Shown here: positions 21,513 through 30,243 of the stretch, piece by piece | How the letters are laid out: each line of letters opens with the position of its first letter | Numbering within the stretch: position 1 is the first letter of the stretch | IMG/VR virus record: IMGVR_UViG_3300030106_002217 | Location: 1-47,751 of that record | Source: a virus | Strand: one strand, 5' to 3' | DNA length: 47,751 bases | Notes under the pieces: model-generated | Told to the model about the DNA's origin: nothing | Database searches by the model: none | What the model saw: only the letters and a program-made list of their open reading frames with translations | Translations under genes and position numbers: made by a program

Positions 21513-21782
21513 ATGCCAGCAAAAAAGAAAAAAAATATGAAGAAAAAAGGTTACGCCAAAATGATGGGTGGCGGTGCAGCCGGAATGAAAAAGAAAGGTT
21601 TCGCTAAAGGCGGAACTGTGAAAAAGATGAGAGGCGGCGGTGCAGCCGGAATGAAAAAGAAAGGATACGCCAAAGGTGGTGCTGTCAAGAAGATGATGGG
21701 TGGCGGTGCAGCTGGCATGAAGAAAAAAGGTTTTGCTAAAGGCGGTGCTATCAAGAAGATGAGAAGAGGCGGCCGAGCATAA
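21513..21782 (+). CDS. Lys/Gly-rich repeat protein
   Basis: An 89-residue protein made largely of three 22-residue repeats at 19-40, 41-62 and 63-84, each of the form GGGAAGMKKKGFAKGGAVKK plus two residues. It is very basic and lacks acidic residues. AAGGAGG at 21500-21506 precedes the start. Such repeats could bind DNA along its length or interact with membrane, but nothing specific is known. Confidence 0.6.
   Translation: MPAKKKKNMKKKGYAKMMGGGAAGMKKKGFAKGGTVKKMRGGGAAGMKKKGYAKGGAVKKMMGGGAAGMKKKGFAKGGAIKKMRRGGRA
21567..21764 (+). repeat. Three tandem 66-bp coding repeats
   Basis: The 66-base unit encodes the 22-residue GGGAAGMKKK repeat and occurs three times with few base changes, mostly silent or conservative (Phe/Tyr, Thr/Ala, Val/Ile). 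Preservation of the reading frame shows selection on the protein repeat. Confidence 0.85.
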
Positions 21783-22451
21783 GTGCCTTATCTTCAAAGT
21801 AACATCCCGCATTTTAAATGCTGGGTGAGAAGAGAGTATACGCACAATCACGAAAAATATCATGGTGAATTTATTCATGCTATGGCTATTGCAGTCACTA
21901 CCGTGCCTGATAGATGTTTAAGTTTTCAAATGATTTTTACAGGTTGTGAGTCTGATTTTGATGAAAGTCAAAATATTAACGGTGGGGCTATGTGGGCTCG
22001 TATGCCGATTACAGCTCTAGTTGCAGATACTCCTTTGGACAATTGGCCAGAGCCTATGCCTGTTCATTTAGTTCAACCTTGGGATTGTAGTTCTCATCAT
22101 CATTCAATAATAAAACTAGACCGAGTTAGCTCTAGTCCTTGGAAATGTAAGATTGATGGTAAGTTTTACACAGGTAAATATCTTTTTACCGTAGATTATA
22201 CAGAGTCAGATATAGCTGATGATCCTGCTCAACACAAACAAAGTCATGTAATAGAATTAACTGATGCTGGAAAATGGACTGGAAATATAGTAGCATTACC
22301 TAATAACAGGGTTCGTGCAACAAGTCCTGCATTATGGGAGACTGGTGAGGGTGCACCTGATTTTAAACCAAGCCAGTGGATTCATAACGCAGAATGTGAT
22401 AATAGTTATATGGACCCTAGTGTTACATTTGATAACTTGTATAAGGATTAA
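21783..22451 (+). CDS. Conserved phage protein, paralogue of the gene at 41855
   Basis: A 222-residue protein starting at GTG one base after the repeat gene's stop. HFKCWVRREY..HEKYHGEFIHA, MPITALV, QPWDCSSHHHSI, GKYLFTVDY and LPNNRVRATS align in order with WVRKEYLRDG, LPISAFT, FWNCMDYGVV, GSYVCTLDNY and YPNNRMRVYD in the protein at 41855. The family is common in marine phages as I recall and has no known function; the all-beta, aromatic-rich sequence suggests a virion component. Two diverged copies in one genome is notable. Confidence 0.65.
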   Translation: MPYLQSNIPHFKCWVRREYTHNHEKYHGEFIHAMAIAVTTVPDRCLSFQMIFTGCESDFDESQNINGGAMWARMPITALVADTPLDNWPEPMPVHLVQPWDCSSHHHSIIKLDRVSSSPWKCKIDGKFYTGKYLFTVDYTESDIADDPAQHKQSHVIELTDAGKWTGNIVALPNNRVRATSPALWETGEGAPDFKPSQWIHNAECDNSYMDPSVTFDNLYKD

Positions 22452-22453
22452 AC

Positions 22454-23122
22454 ATGGCAACATCAAGCTCAACAGATTTTGAATTAGACGTAGCAGAATA
22501 TATAGAGGAGGCTTTTGAAAGATGTGGTCTTGAAGTAAGAACAGGCTATGATTTAAAAACTGCAAAAAGATCCATGAATTTAATGTTAGCTGAATGGGCT
22601 AATCGTGGTTTAAATCAATGGACAATAGAGCAGAGAACACAATCTTTGACTGCGAATGATACAGACTATTCTTTGGGCACAGATGTAATTGACATACTTT
22701 CAGCTGTTGTTAGACGAAGTAGCACTGATTTTAGTTTAAGTAGAATTAGTAGAGACAGCTATTTAGCAATACCCACAAAAACTTCAACAGGACGTCCGAC
22801 ACAATTTTTTCTTGATAGACAAATTACACCTAATTTAAAGATTTGGCCTGCACCTGAAAACAGTACAGACGTTATAATTTATGACGCCCTAACACGAATA
22901 CAGGATGCAGATGCTCCTGTGAACACACTTGAGATACCATTTAGGTTTTATCCTTGTTTGACAGCTGGCCTTGCTTATTATTTATCCTTGAAAAAAAATC
23001 CTCAACTCACTCAAATGTTAAAGGTTATTTACGAAGAAGAGTTTGAAAGAGCTATGGGCGAGGACAGAGACAGATCAAGCTTTACTGTCACCCCAGAATA
23101 TCAATATTTTAGGAGCAACTGA
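22454..23122 (+). CDS. Head-tail adaptor (P22 gp4 / T7 gp11-like)
   Basis: A 222-residue protein (MATSSSTDFELDVAEYIEEA...). Helices FERCGLEVRTGYDLKTAKRS and MNLMLAEWANRGLNQWTIEQ, followed by beta strands (TQSLTANDTDYSLGTDVIDI) and a C-terminal DRSSFTVTPEYQYFR, fit the adaptor proteins attached below the portal of short-tailed phages. It would close the packaged head and connect the tail. It overlaps its neighbour by one base. Confidence 0.65.
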   Translation: MATSSSTDFELDVAEYIEEAFERCGLEVRTGYDLKTAKRSMNLMLAEWANRGLNQWTIEQRTQSLTANDTDYSLGTDVIDILSAVVRRSSTDFSLSRISRDSYLAIPTKTSTGRPTQFFLDRQITPNLKIWPAPENSTDVIIYDALTRIQDADAPVNTLEIPFRFYPCLTAGLAYYLSLKKNPQLTQMLKVIYEEEFERAMGEDRDRSSFTVTPEYQYFRSN

Positions 23123-23460
23123 TGGGTAGATTTGCTTCAGGTAAACACTCGTTTGGGATATCCGACAGATCTGGTATGAGATATCGACTTAGAGATATGA
23201 AACTTGAGTGGAATGGTTCTTTAGTTGGACCAGATGAATATGAAAGAAAACACCCACAGTTAGGCCCATTTAATGTCCCAGTTGACGGTCAAGCGATAAA
23301 AAACGCTAGACCTGATAGTCCTACAGTGCCTGTTGACTTTTTAGTATTTACAACTAATCCTATTGATAAGCCTACCTATACGGATAGCCATATACCAAAA
23401 AAACTTGATAGTTTTGAGGTTACAGGTAGTATTGGTAGTGTAACAGTGAGTGTGGCATGA
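23122..23460 (+). CDS. Conserved small structural protein
   Basis: A 112-residue protein (MGRFASGKHSFGISDRSGMR...) continuing YRLRDMKLEWNGSLVGPDEY and KHPQLGPFNVPVD. I recall this GKxSxGxSDRSGxRYxxxxxxxEWNGxxVGPDE pattern from many marine phages, always near adaptor genes. Function unknown, presumably a neck or tail component. It overlaps both flanking genes by one to four bases. Confidence 0.65.
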   Translation: MGRFASGKHSFGISDRSGMRYRLRDMKLEWNGSLVGPDEYERKHPQLGPFNVPVDGQAIKNARPDSPTVPVDFLVFTTNPIDKPTYTDSHIPKKLDSFEVTGSIGSVTVSVA

Positions 23461-24104
23461 GTTTTACATTAACAACATTGACAGCTTCAATTCAAGAATG
23501 GACAGAGAATGATGAAACTACATTTGTAGCAGAAATACCTTTTTTTATAAAAAACGCAGAAGAAAGGATTTTTAAATCAGTAGACTTAGATTATTTTAGA
23601 AAAAATGTTACTGGTACAATGACAAGTGGTAATAAGTTTCTTGAAAAACCTTCAGATTATTTGGCAACGCACTCTTTATCCTATGTTAACGCTAGTAGCG
23701 AAAATGTTTTTTTGTTACAAAAAGATGTAAACTTCTTACAAGAATATACTCCTAATCCAGCAACTACTGGCTCTCCAATATATTATGCACAATTTGATGT
23801 AGATACATTTATAGTAGCCCCTACCCCAAATAGTAGTTTTTCTGTAGAGTTGCACTATTATTATAGACCCGCTTCTCTTACAACAGACAATAGTGGTACA
23901 ACATGGATTAGCACAAATGCTCCAGATGCTTTACTTTATGCAAGTTTGGTAGAGGCTTACACCTTTATGAAAGGTGAAAATGATTTAATTAAACTATATA
24001 ATGATCGATATATGGAAGCTATAACTAGATTAAAAGTATACTCTGAAGGTAGAAATTATTCAGATTCTTATAGAGATGGATTAGTAAGAGTCCCAAAATC
24101 TTGA
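23457..24104 (+). CDS. Phage adaptor / tail tubular-like protein
   Basis: A 215-residue protein (MSFTLTTLTASIQEWTENDE...). IQEWTENDETTFVAEIPFFI and KNAEERIFKSVDLDYFRKNV with later strands (VELHYYYRPASLT) and a helix (LLYASLVEAYTFMKGENDL) match phage adaptor proteins seen beneath the portal. It probably acts with the protein at 22454 to form the neck. ATGA overlap with the preceding gene. Confidence 0.65.
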   Translation: MSFTLTTLTASIQEWTENDETTFVAEIPFFIKNAEERIFKSVDLDYFRKNVTGTMTSGNKFLEKPSDYLATHSLSYVNASSENVFLLQKDVNFLQEYTPNPATTGSPIYYAQFDVDTFIVAPTPNSSFSVELHYYYRPASLTTDNSGTTWISTNAPDALLYASLVEAYTFMKGENDLIKLYNDRYMEAITRLKVYSEGRNYSDSYRDGLVRVPKS

Positions 24105-24128
24105 CGTTTATAAGATATTATGTATAGT
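24101..24128 (+). promoter_or_regulatory. Sigma70-type promoter overlapped by an inverted repeat
   Basis: TTGACG at 24101-24106 and TATAGT at 24123-24128 are 16 bases apart, each matching consensus at five of six positions. The imperfect inverted repeat AAGATATTATGTATAGTATC at 24112-24131, closed by TT, covers the -10 and may be an operator. The next ATG is at 24136, so the transcript would have little or no leader. Confidence 0.6.
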
Positions 24129-24135
24129 ATCTTAT

Positions 24136-24855
24136 ATGAAGAAAAAAAGTATAGCGATAGTTGCATTAGGCAACAGTGGTTTTGAATATATAAGAAGTAG
24201 AGTTCGCAGTGAGAAGTTTGATGAAGTTTGGGCAATAAACTCAATGTCTTCTGTCATTTATCACGATAAGTGTTTTATGTTAGACCCACCATCAAGATTT
24301 CTTGATACACCCAATGCTGGTAAGCAGACGGATATTATGGCTGAAAGATTGCAAACTAAATTAAATGTGCCAATTTTTTCTTGTACATTAGATAAAAGAT
24401 GCCCTGATGTGGTTGAGTACCCATTACAAGATGTTTTAAAAAAAGTTGGTTATGCTTACCTTAATAATACAGTTGCTTATGCAATAGCATATGCAATATA
24501 TGTGGAGGTAAAAGAGTTACATTTATATGGAATAGACTTTACACACAAAAACATATCTTTTGCTGAAGCTGGAAGAGGTTGCTGTGAATTTTGGTTGGCT
24601 ATAGCGGCAACAAAAGGTATTAAATTAAATATTGCTCACAACTCATCTTTACTAGATACAAATGTTCCAAATGATCAAAAATTTTATGGTTATCATAGAT
24701 TAGAAGATCCCTTAGTTTCAACTGCGACAAATGGTAGCATGTTAATTACAAGAAAATCAAAATTAGACCCACCAGATCCATTAGACTCCACACCAAATAT
24801 AGTTGGTAGAGAGGATATACCAGGCGTGACTTACGAGGAGAAAAAAAATGTTTAA
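24136..24855 (+). CDS. Rossmann-like protein, DUF115-type possible glycosyltransferase
   Basis: A 239-residue protein. SIAIVALGNSGFEYI is a nucleotide-binding-like first loop; FDEVWAINSMSSVIYHDKCF and MLDPPSRFLD follow, and then LHLYGIDFTH, AEAGRGCCEFWLAIAATKGI and a HRLEDP-type end. The layout resembles DUF115/MAF-type enzymes and related phage proteins thought to act on sugars or nucleotides. It has a separate promoter with an operator-like repeat. It may modify a virion or host surface; the substrate is unknown. Confidence 0.45.
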   Translation: MKKKSIAIVALGNSGFEYIRSRVRSEKFDEVWAINSMSSVIYHDKCFMLDPPSRFLDTPNAGKQTDIMAERLQTKLNVPIFSCTLDKRCPDVVEYPLQDVLKKVGYAYLNNTVAYAIAYAIYVEVKELHLYGIDFTHKNISFAEAGRGCCEFWLAIAATKGIKLNIAHNSSLLDTNVPNDQKFYGYHRLEDPLVSTATNGSMLITRKSKLDPPDPLDSTPNIVGREDIPGVTYEEKKNV

Positions 24856-25135
24856 TGTAAACGTATCAGAAATTGGAAATGTTAATGTGATGACATCAAA
24901 TAAAGGTGGATTGACAAATGAGCAAATAGCAGATTTAGCAGTAGATAAAATTGCAAGTATTTCAGATAATGCTCCCTCTCATGTAAAAGAACAAGCTAAA
25001 TTATTTAGAGAACAACTTAAAGGAATAATCTATTATTATCTTATCTTGGCAAGAAAGGAAGAGCGTGCTACAATTATTCAAGCCTTGAGATCGAGTGGTC
25101 AAAAGGAAACGGCTGAATATATAAGGAGACTCTAA
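24848..25135 (+). CDS. Small conserved phage protein
   Basis: A 95-residue protein, mostly helical, with NEQIADLAVDKIASISDNAP, FREQLKGIIYYYLILARKEE and ERATIIQALRSSGQKETAEY. I recall close relatives ending in A..IRRL in many marine phages, usually between structural genes, with no assigned function. It overlaps the preceding gene by eight bases; the next starts one base after its stop. Confidence 0.6.
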   Translation: MFNVNVSEIGNVNVMTSNKGGLTNEQIADLAVDKIASISDNAPSHVKEQAKLFREQLKGIIYYYLILARKEERATIIQALRSSGQKETAEYIRRL

Positions 25136-25136
25136 T

Positions 25137-25589
25137 ATGGCTATAGCACAAGCAATGTGTACTGCATTTAAACAAGAATTAATGCTAGGTACACACAATT
25201 TTGCAACTAATGGAAATACTTTCAAATTAGCATTATATGCAGAAGGTAGTGGTGGAAAGTCATCAACAACTGCAACATTAGGAGCTACAACTACTGCATT
25301 TACTACAACTGGTGAAGTAGGATCAACTGGCACTTATGCTACGGGTGGTGGAACTTTAACTAAAGTTGCTCCAACAACTTCTGGAACAACTGCATTTACA
25401 GATTTTGCAGATTTAAGTTTTACAACTGCAACAATTACTGCGATGGGTGCGTTAATATATAACAGCACAAACAGTAACAAAGCAGTTTGTGTTTTAGATT
25501 TCACATCTAATAAAACATCAACATCTGGAACATTTACAATTCAGTTTCCAACTGCTGATGCAACTAATGCGATTATAAGGATAGCATAA
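25137..25589 (+). CDS. Virion structural protein
   Basis: A 150-residue, Thr/Gly/Ala-rich beta protein (MAIAQAMCTAFKQELMLGTH...). CTAFKQELMLGTHNFATNGN, FKLALYAEGS, FADLSFTTATITAMGALIYN and GTFTIQFPTADATNAIIRIA follow a well-known phage structural pattern. Usually placed among tail and fibre genes. The exact position in the particle is unknown. AAGGAG precedes the start. Confidence 0.65.
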   Translation: MAIAQAMCTAFKQELMLGTHNFATNGNTFKLALYAEGSGGKSSTTATLGATTTAFTTTGEVGSTGTYATGGGTLTKVAPTTSGTTAFTDFADLSFTTATITAMGALIYNSTNSNKAVCVLDFTSNKTSTSGTFTIQFPTADATNAIIRIA

Positions 25590-25590
25590 A

Positions 25591-26436
25591 TTGTCAAACA
25601 CTACCTTACAAGGTTGGGGTAGAGGCACATGGGGTCAAGGAGCGTGGAACGCTCCTATATCCGTTGAAATAGATAGCACTAATCCTCAAATACTTGGGAC
25701 AACTGCTTTAGGCTCTGTGTTGGGCATACCTGGTGTTTTTGTAAATGTTACTGGTGTTTCTGCTACTGCTGCTATAAGTCAAACAGGTGCTAGTACAGTT
25801 ACTTATACAGTAACTGTAGTTTCTGGTAATCCTTCAAACCATCCGTATTACAATCAAGGCTCTACTAATAAATATGCAATCAATGGTTCCACTGCATCAT
25901 CAGATGTCATATTAACTTTATATGAAGGTAACACTTATAGATTTGATCAAAGTGATTCAAGTAATGCAGGTCACCCGTTAAGAATTTATACTGCTGCTGA
26001 TAAAACTGGTGGTGAGTACACAACGGGAGTAACAACAAATGGAACTGCTGGACAATCGGGTGCTTACACAGAAATTACTGTAGCAGATGGAGCACCAACA
26101 TTATTTTATCAATGTAGTAATCATGCACTCATGGGTGCAACATTAAACACTCATGGTATTCCTAATATTGTTACGACAACTGGAGCACCAGCTAGTGGTG
26201 TTGCAGGAACAACTGCATTAGGCACTAATTTTTCTGTTGTTGGAACAGCTCAAATCACTCCTCCAAATTATAGTGACAGATTACCTACTTTACAGGCACA
26301 ACAATCTAATGTTGTCACAATACCACAATGTGTGGTATCTTTAACGGGAGTTAGTGCTACTGGTGGCACTGGCGAGGAATTGGTCTACAGTTTGATCGTT
26401 CCTAATCAAACAGCTAACTGGCAAGAGGTCGCATAA
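25591..26436 (+). CDS. Virion protein with a cupredoxin-like domain
   Basis: A 281-residue, Thr/Ser-rich protein starting at TTG. Residues about 75-189 look like a cupredoxin: DVILTLYEGNTYRFDQ, then GHPLRIY (His128) and YQCSNHALMG (Cys175, His178, Met181). That His...Cys-x2-His-x2-Met set resembles the ligands of a type 1 copper site, although plastocyanin has four residues between its His and Met. The rest consists of Ig-like VTGVSATAAI/VVSLTGVSATGG repeats. Copper binding is untested. It sits among tail-fibre genes, so it is probably a virion protein. Confidence 0.6.
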   Translation: MSNTTLQGWGRGTWGQGAWNAPISVEIDSTNPQILGTTALGSVLGIPGVFVNVTGVSATAAISQTGASTVTYTVTVVSGNPSNHPYYNQGSTNKYAINGSTASSDVILTLYEGNTYRFDQSDSSNAGHPLRIYTAADKTGGEYTTGVTTNGTAGQSGAYTEITVADGAPTLFYQCSNHALMGATLNTHGIPNIVTTTGAPASGVAGTTALGTNFSVVGTAQITPPNYSDRLPTLQAQQSNVVTIPQCVVSLTGVSATGGTGEELVYSLIVPNQTANWQEVA

Positions 26437-27713
26437 TGGCAAGTACATTTGTTAATAATTTAAGACTCGAAGAAATGAACACTGGCGAACAGTCAGGAAC
26501 TTGGGGTACAAAAACAAACACTAATTTAGAGCTTATAGGTGAAGCATTAGGTTTTGGCACAGAGGGTATAACAACAAACGCTGATACTCATACTACAACA
26601 GTAGCAGATGCTTCTACTGATCCTGGTAGAGCAATGTTTATCAAGTACACTGGAACTTTGGACTCTGCTTGCACGATCACAATAGCACCAAACACTTTAA
26701 GTAGAGTACATATTATCGAAAATGGAACAAGTGGTTCACAAAATATAATTATATCACAAGGATCTGGAGATAATGTTACAATAGCACCAGGCACTGCAAA
26801 GGTTGTTTATTTAGATGGTGCAGGTTCTGGAGCAGCCGTAGTGGATGCTTTTGCACATTTAGCAGCTGTAGACTTAACAGTCGATGATGATCTAATAGTA
26901 AGTGATGATGTTACATTAAAATCAGATAGTGCTGTTCTTGGTTTTGGAGCCGACACTGATACAACACTTACTCATACGGATGGCACTGGACTAACGCTAA
27001 ACGGAACAAATAAATTAACTTTTGGTGACGCTGCAAGTTTTGTACAACAATCATCTGACGGCACTTTACGAATAGATGGTGAGGCTATAATTGATTTAAA
27101 CGCTAGTACTAGAGTTGATGTATCTACAGATCTACAAGTTGGAGATGATTTAACTTTAGCTTCTGATGATGCAGTATTAGGGTTTGGTGCAGATACAGAC
27201 ACAACATTGACACACACAGATGGCAGTGGTTTAACTCTTAACTCTACAAATAAATTAATGTTTAGAGATAGTGCTTTATCAGTAAGTTCTAGCTCTGATG
27301 GTAAATTAGACATTGACGCAGATACAGAGTGCGAGATCACTGCACCAACAATAGATTTAACTGCATCAACAGCAGTTACAATTAGTAACGATGTTTCTGT
27401 AGCTGGTAGAGGCACGGGTACTCAAACAACAGACGATGATGGTAGTTTTGATTTAAGTGTTAGTAACTTTTTTAAGTGCACTCCATCAGGTGATTTTACT
27501 TTGACATTTACTAATCCCGCAGAAGGACAATCTGGAACAGTAATGTTGATTAACACTGGTGGTCATACTGTGTCTGCTCATGCTAGTGTTGCTATAAATG
27601 CAGATATATTAACTGCCTTATCAACAGCAGGAACGTATATGCTTAATTATTACTGTTCTGCATCTAGTGGCGATAATACTATATTAGTAGGTGCAACTGG
27701 AGCTCTAACATAA
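26436..27713 (+). CDS. Tail fibre protein with an 80-residue internal repeat
   Basis: A 425-residue protein. An N-terminal virion-binding-like part (NNLRLEEMNTGEQSGTWGTK) is followed by AVLGFGADTDTTLTHTDG twice, at 166-183 and 246-263, exactly 80 residues apart, with matching TGLTLNGTNKL and SGLTLNSTNKL. Asp/Thr/Ser-rich short strands of this sort form trimeric beta-helical fibres. The C-terminus (GTVMLINTGGHTVSAHASVA) may be a tip domain. It overlaps the previous gene by one base. Confidence 0.65.
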   Translation: MASTFVNNLRLEEMNTGEQSGTWGTKTNTNLELIGEALGFGTEGITTNADTHTTTVADASTDPGRAMFIKYTGTLDSACTITIAPNTLSRVHIIENGTSGSQNIIISQGSGDNVTIAPGTAKVVYLDGAGSGAAVVDAFAHLAAVDLTVDDDLIVSDDVTLKSDSAVLGFGADTDTTLTHTDGTGLTLNGTNKLTFGDAASFVQQSSDGTLRIDGEAIIDLNASTRVDVSTDLQVGDDLTLASDDAVLGFGADTDTTLTHTDGSGLTLNSTNKLMFRDSALSVSSSSDGKLDIDADTECEITAPTIDLTASTAVTISNDVSVAGRGTGTQTTDDDGSFDLSVSNFFKCTPSGDFTLTFTNPAEGQSGTVMLINTGGHTVSAHASVAINADILTALSTAGTYMLNYYCSASSGDNTILVGATGALT

Positions 27714-27714
27714 A

Positions 27715-30234
27715 ATGAGTATACTTCCTGCATCAGGTATAGGTGATGAAAGCACTGGATTTTATAATGGTGTAGCTGAAAGGTCTTTAAGATTTAATGG
27801 GTCAAATCATTATCTAACAAGACAAAGTAGCACAGCACCTAACTTTGCAGCAGGAAATCAAAAAACTTGGACTTGTTCTTTTTGGATTAAGAAAACTAAA
27901 TTTGGTTCAACAGTGATGCTATTAAGTACAATAGTAAATAATGCAAATGAATTTAATATATATATAAATAGCACTGGTTATTTTTCTGTTGGTACTCAAA
28001 CTACAACTTTATTACAATCATCTGAAGCCTTACTTGATCCTACAAACTGGTACAATTTAATAGTGAGGATGGATACTACACAATCATCAGACACAAACAA
28101 ATTAAGACTTTATATTAATGGTAACGAAGCATCATATAGCACAGATAATAGAAGTAGTATTTCAGAAAATGACGATTTAGGACTATTAAGTGGTATAAAT
28201 CATTACTATGGTGGAAGATCAAATGGCACAATGTTTTATGATGGGTACATGGCAGAATTAAATGTTGTTGATGGTTCATCATTAGGACCAACCTCTTTTG
28301 GAGAGTTAAAAAATGGCACATGGATACCCGTTGAATACTCATCATCTTATGGAACACAAGGTTGGAGATTACAATTTATAAATACAACATTAAACTCTTC
28401 TGGAGCGGCTGGATCATCTAGTACAGTAGGTGCAGATACAAGTGGTAACGGAAATCATTGGCAAGCAGAAAATATTACTGCTGACGATATAAACATGGCA
28501 GATTCTCCAGAAAATAATTTTTGTATACTAAATCCTTTAGCAGCAGGAGATGTAAACGATATGTCACAGGGAGCTTTACAATATGCAGATAATAGAACTG
28601 GTGGCACTGCTCAAGCTATAGGCACATTTCCCTTATCTTCTGGCAAGTGGTATTGGGAAGTTCATTATGATTATGATCCTGGTGCGTCAAACATGATTGG
28701 TATAGTAGCTGTTGAGGAAATAACTGGTAGCCATACAGATACAGACGCAATTATTGGTTACGGAAACTTTTTTGGTTGGGATGAAAGAGGAATTTATTAT
28801 TATTCAGGTGGTAGCACCAGTAGCAAGACATCTTATGCTGCAGGAGATGTAGTTAGTTTTGCTATGGATGTTGATGCAGGAAAATTATTTATAAGAAAAA
28901 ACGATGGTTCTTTTGAAGATAGTGGTAATCCAGTTAACGGAACTAATCCAAGTTATACATTTACAGCTAACACAGTAATGGTACCACACGTACAAAATTA
29001 CAAGAGTTCGAGACACATTTTTAATTTCGGGCAAAATCAAAGTTTTAATGGAGATGGAAGCATAACAGCAGGTACAGAAACAGATTCTAATGGAAAAGGA
29101 CTATTTAAATATGCTCCTCCCACAGATTATTTGGCGATTTGTGCGGCTAATCTGCCAGATACTACAATAAGTCCAAGTAAATCTTCACAAGCAGATGATC
29201 ATTTTGATACAGATACATATGCAGGATCTTCTTCAAATCAAACTAGAACTTTAAATTTTCAAGCTGATTGGTTGTGGTTTAAGGAAAGAACAACAGATGG
29301 TATTCAACCTCAACTATTTGATTCATCAAGAGCACACGCAAGTACTGGAACAAAGTTACAAAGTAGATTGGAATCTAATGGTAGTTTATCTGAAACAGAT
29401 TCAGTTGCAATACAATCTCAAAGTGGAAACGATATAGTTTTGCTTGGAGGTGTGTCTACTACAAACGATGCTTCTAGTAGAACTTATGTTGTGTGGCATT
29501 GGAAAGCCAATGGTGGAACAACTAGCAGTAATACAGATGGAGATATTACATCAACAGTTCAAGCAAATACAACAGCAGGATTTAGTATTGTAACTTATAC
29601 TGGTACTGGCACTCAGTCAGATACTGTTGGACACGGATTAGGAAAAAAACCAGCTTGGGTTCTAGTTAAGTCAAGAAGCGAGGCACAGAACTGGCACGTT
29701 TATCATCAAGGATTAGATTCTTCTGCACCTCACAATTATACAATATTTTTAAATGCAACTAATGCAAGAGCATCTTCAAGCTCAAATTACTGGGGTGGAT
29801 CAGCACCAACAACATCAGTAATTGGTGTAGGCAACGATAATTCAAGTAATAAAAGTAGCACAACTTATGTTATGTATTGTTTTGCTGAAATAGAGGGTTA
29901 CTCTAAGTTTGGCAATTATACTGGCAATGGTTCAACAGACGGAAAGTATGTCTATACTGGATTTCGTCCTGCTTTTGTTATGATCAAAAGATATAATGGA
30001 ACTGGTAATTGGTTTATGATGGATAATAAAAGATTAGGTTACAATCCTAATAACTATAGACTTTTAGCTGACTCTAATCTCAAAGAGTATACTAGTACAA
30101 GTGCAAACATAATTGATATATTTTCAAATGGATTTAAATGTAGAACAACAAGCAGTAATACTAATGGAGATAATGATACTTACATCTATATGGCTTTTGC
30201 AGAACAGCCATTTCAGTTTAGTAATGCAAGATAG
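27715..30234 (+). CDS. Tail fibre/spike with LamG-like and SPRY-like domains
   Basis: An 839-residue protein. Residues about 25-200 form a LamG/concanavalin-like domain (RSLRFNGSNHYLTRQ, TWTCSFWIKKTKFG, RLYINGNEASY). Residues about 300-445 look like SPRY (GKWYWEVHYDYDP, GIYYYSGG, VVSFAMDVDAGKLFIRKNDG). The rest (WLWFKERTTDGIQPQLFDSS; GHGLGKKPAWVLVKSRSEAQ; MYCFAEIEGYSKFGNYTGNG) resembles a DUF7483-type fibre module as I recall. Such lectin-like folds bind host surface glycans, so this is the best candidate for the receptor-binding protein. Confidence 0.65.
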   Translation: MSILPASGIGDESTGFYNGVAERSLRFNGSNHYLTRQSSTAPNFAAGNQKTWTCSFWIKKTKFGSTVMLLSTIVNNANEFNIYINSTGYFSVGTQTTTLLQSSEALLDPTNWYNLIVRMDTTQSSDTNKLRLYINGNEASYSTDNRSSISENDDLGLLSGINHYYGGRSNGTMFYDGYMAELNVVDGSSLGPTSFGELKNGTWIPVEYSSSYGTQGWRLQFINTTLNSSGAAGSSSTVGADTSGNGNHWQAENITADDINMADSPENNFCILNPLAAGDVNDMSQGALQYADNRTGGTAQAIGTFPLSSGKWYWEVHYDYDPGASNMIGIVAVEEITGSHTDTDAIIGYGNFFGWDERGIYYYSGGSTSSKTSYAAGDVVSFAMDVDAGKLFIRKNDGSFEDSGNPVNGTNPSYTFTANTVMVPHVQNYKSSRHIFNFGQNQSFNGDGSITAGTETDSNGKGLFKYAPPTDYLAICAANLPDTTISPSKSSQADDHFDTDTYAGSSSNQTRTLNFQADWLWFKERTTDGIQPQLFDSSRAHASTGTKLQSRLESNGSLSETDSVAIQSQSGNDIVLLGGVSTTNDASSRTYVVWHWKANGGTTSSNTDGDITSTVQANTTAGFSIVTYTGTGTQSDTVGHGLGKKPAWVLVKSRSEAQNWHVYHQGLDSSAPHNYTIFLNATNARASSSSNYWGGSAPTTSVIGVGNDNSSNKSSTTYVMYCFAEIEGYSKFGNYTGNGSTDGKYVYTGFRPAFVMIKRYNGTGNWFMMDNKRLGYNPNNYRLLADSNLKEYTSTSANIIDIFSNGFKCRTTSSNTNGDNDTYIYMAFAEQPFQFSNAR

Positions 30235-30243
30235 GAGACAATA

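Noticed and set aside
21495-21878. Minus-strand frame over the Lys/Gly repeat gene
   Set aside because: It is the antisense shadow of the repeat and overlaps the plus-strand genes completely; only the plus frame has a strong ribosome binding site.
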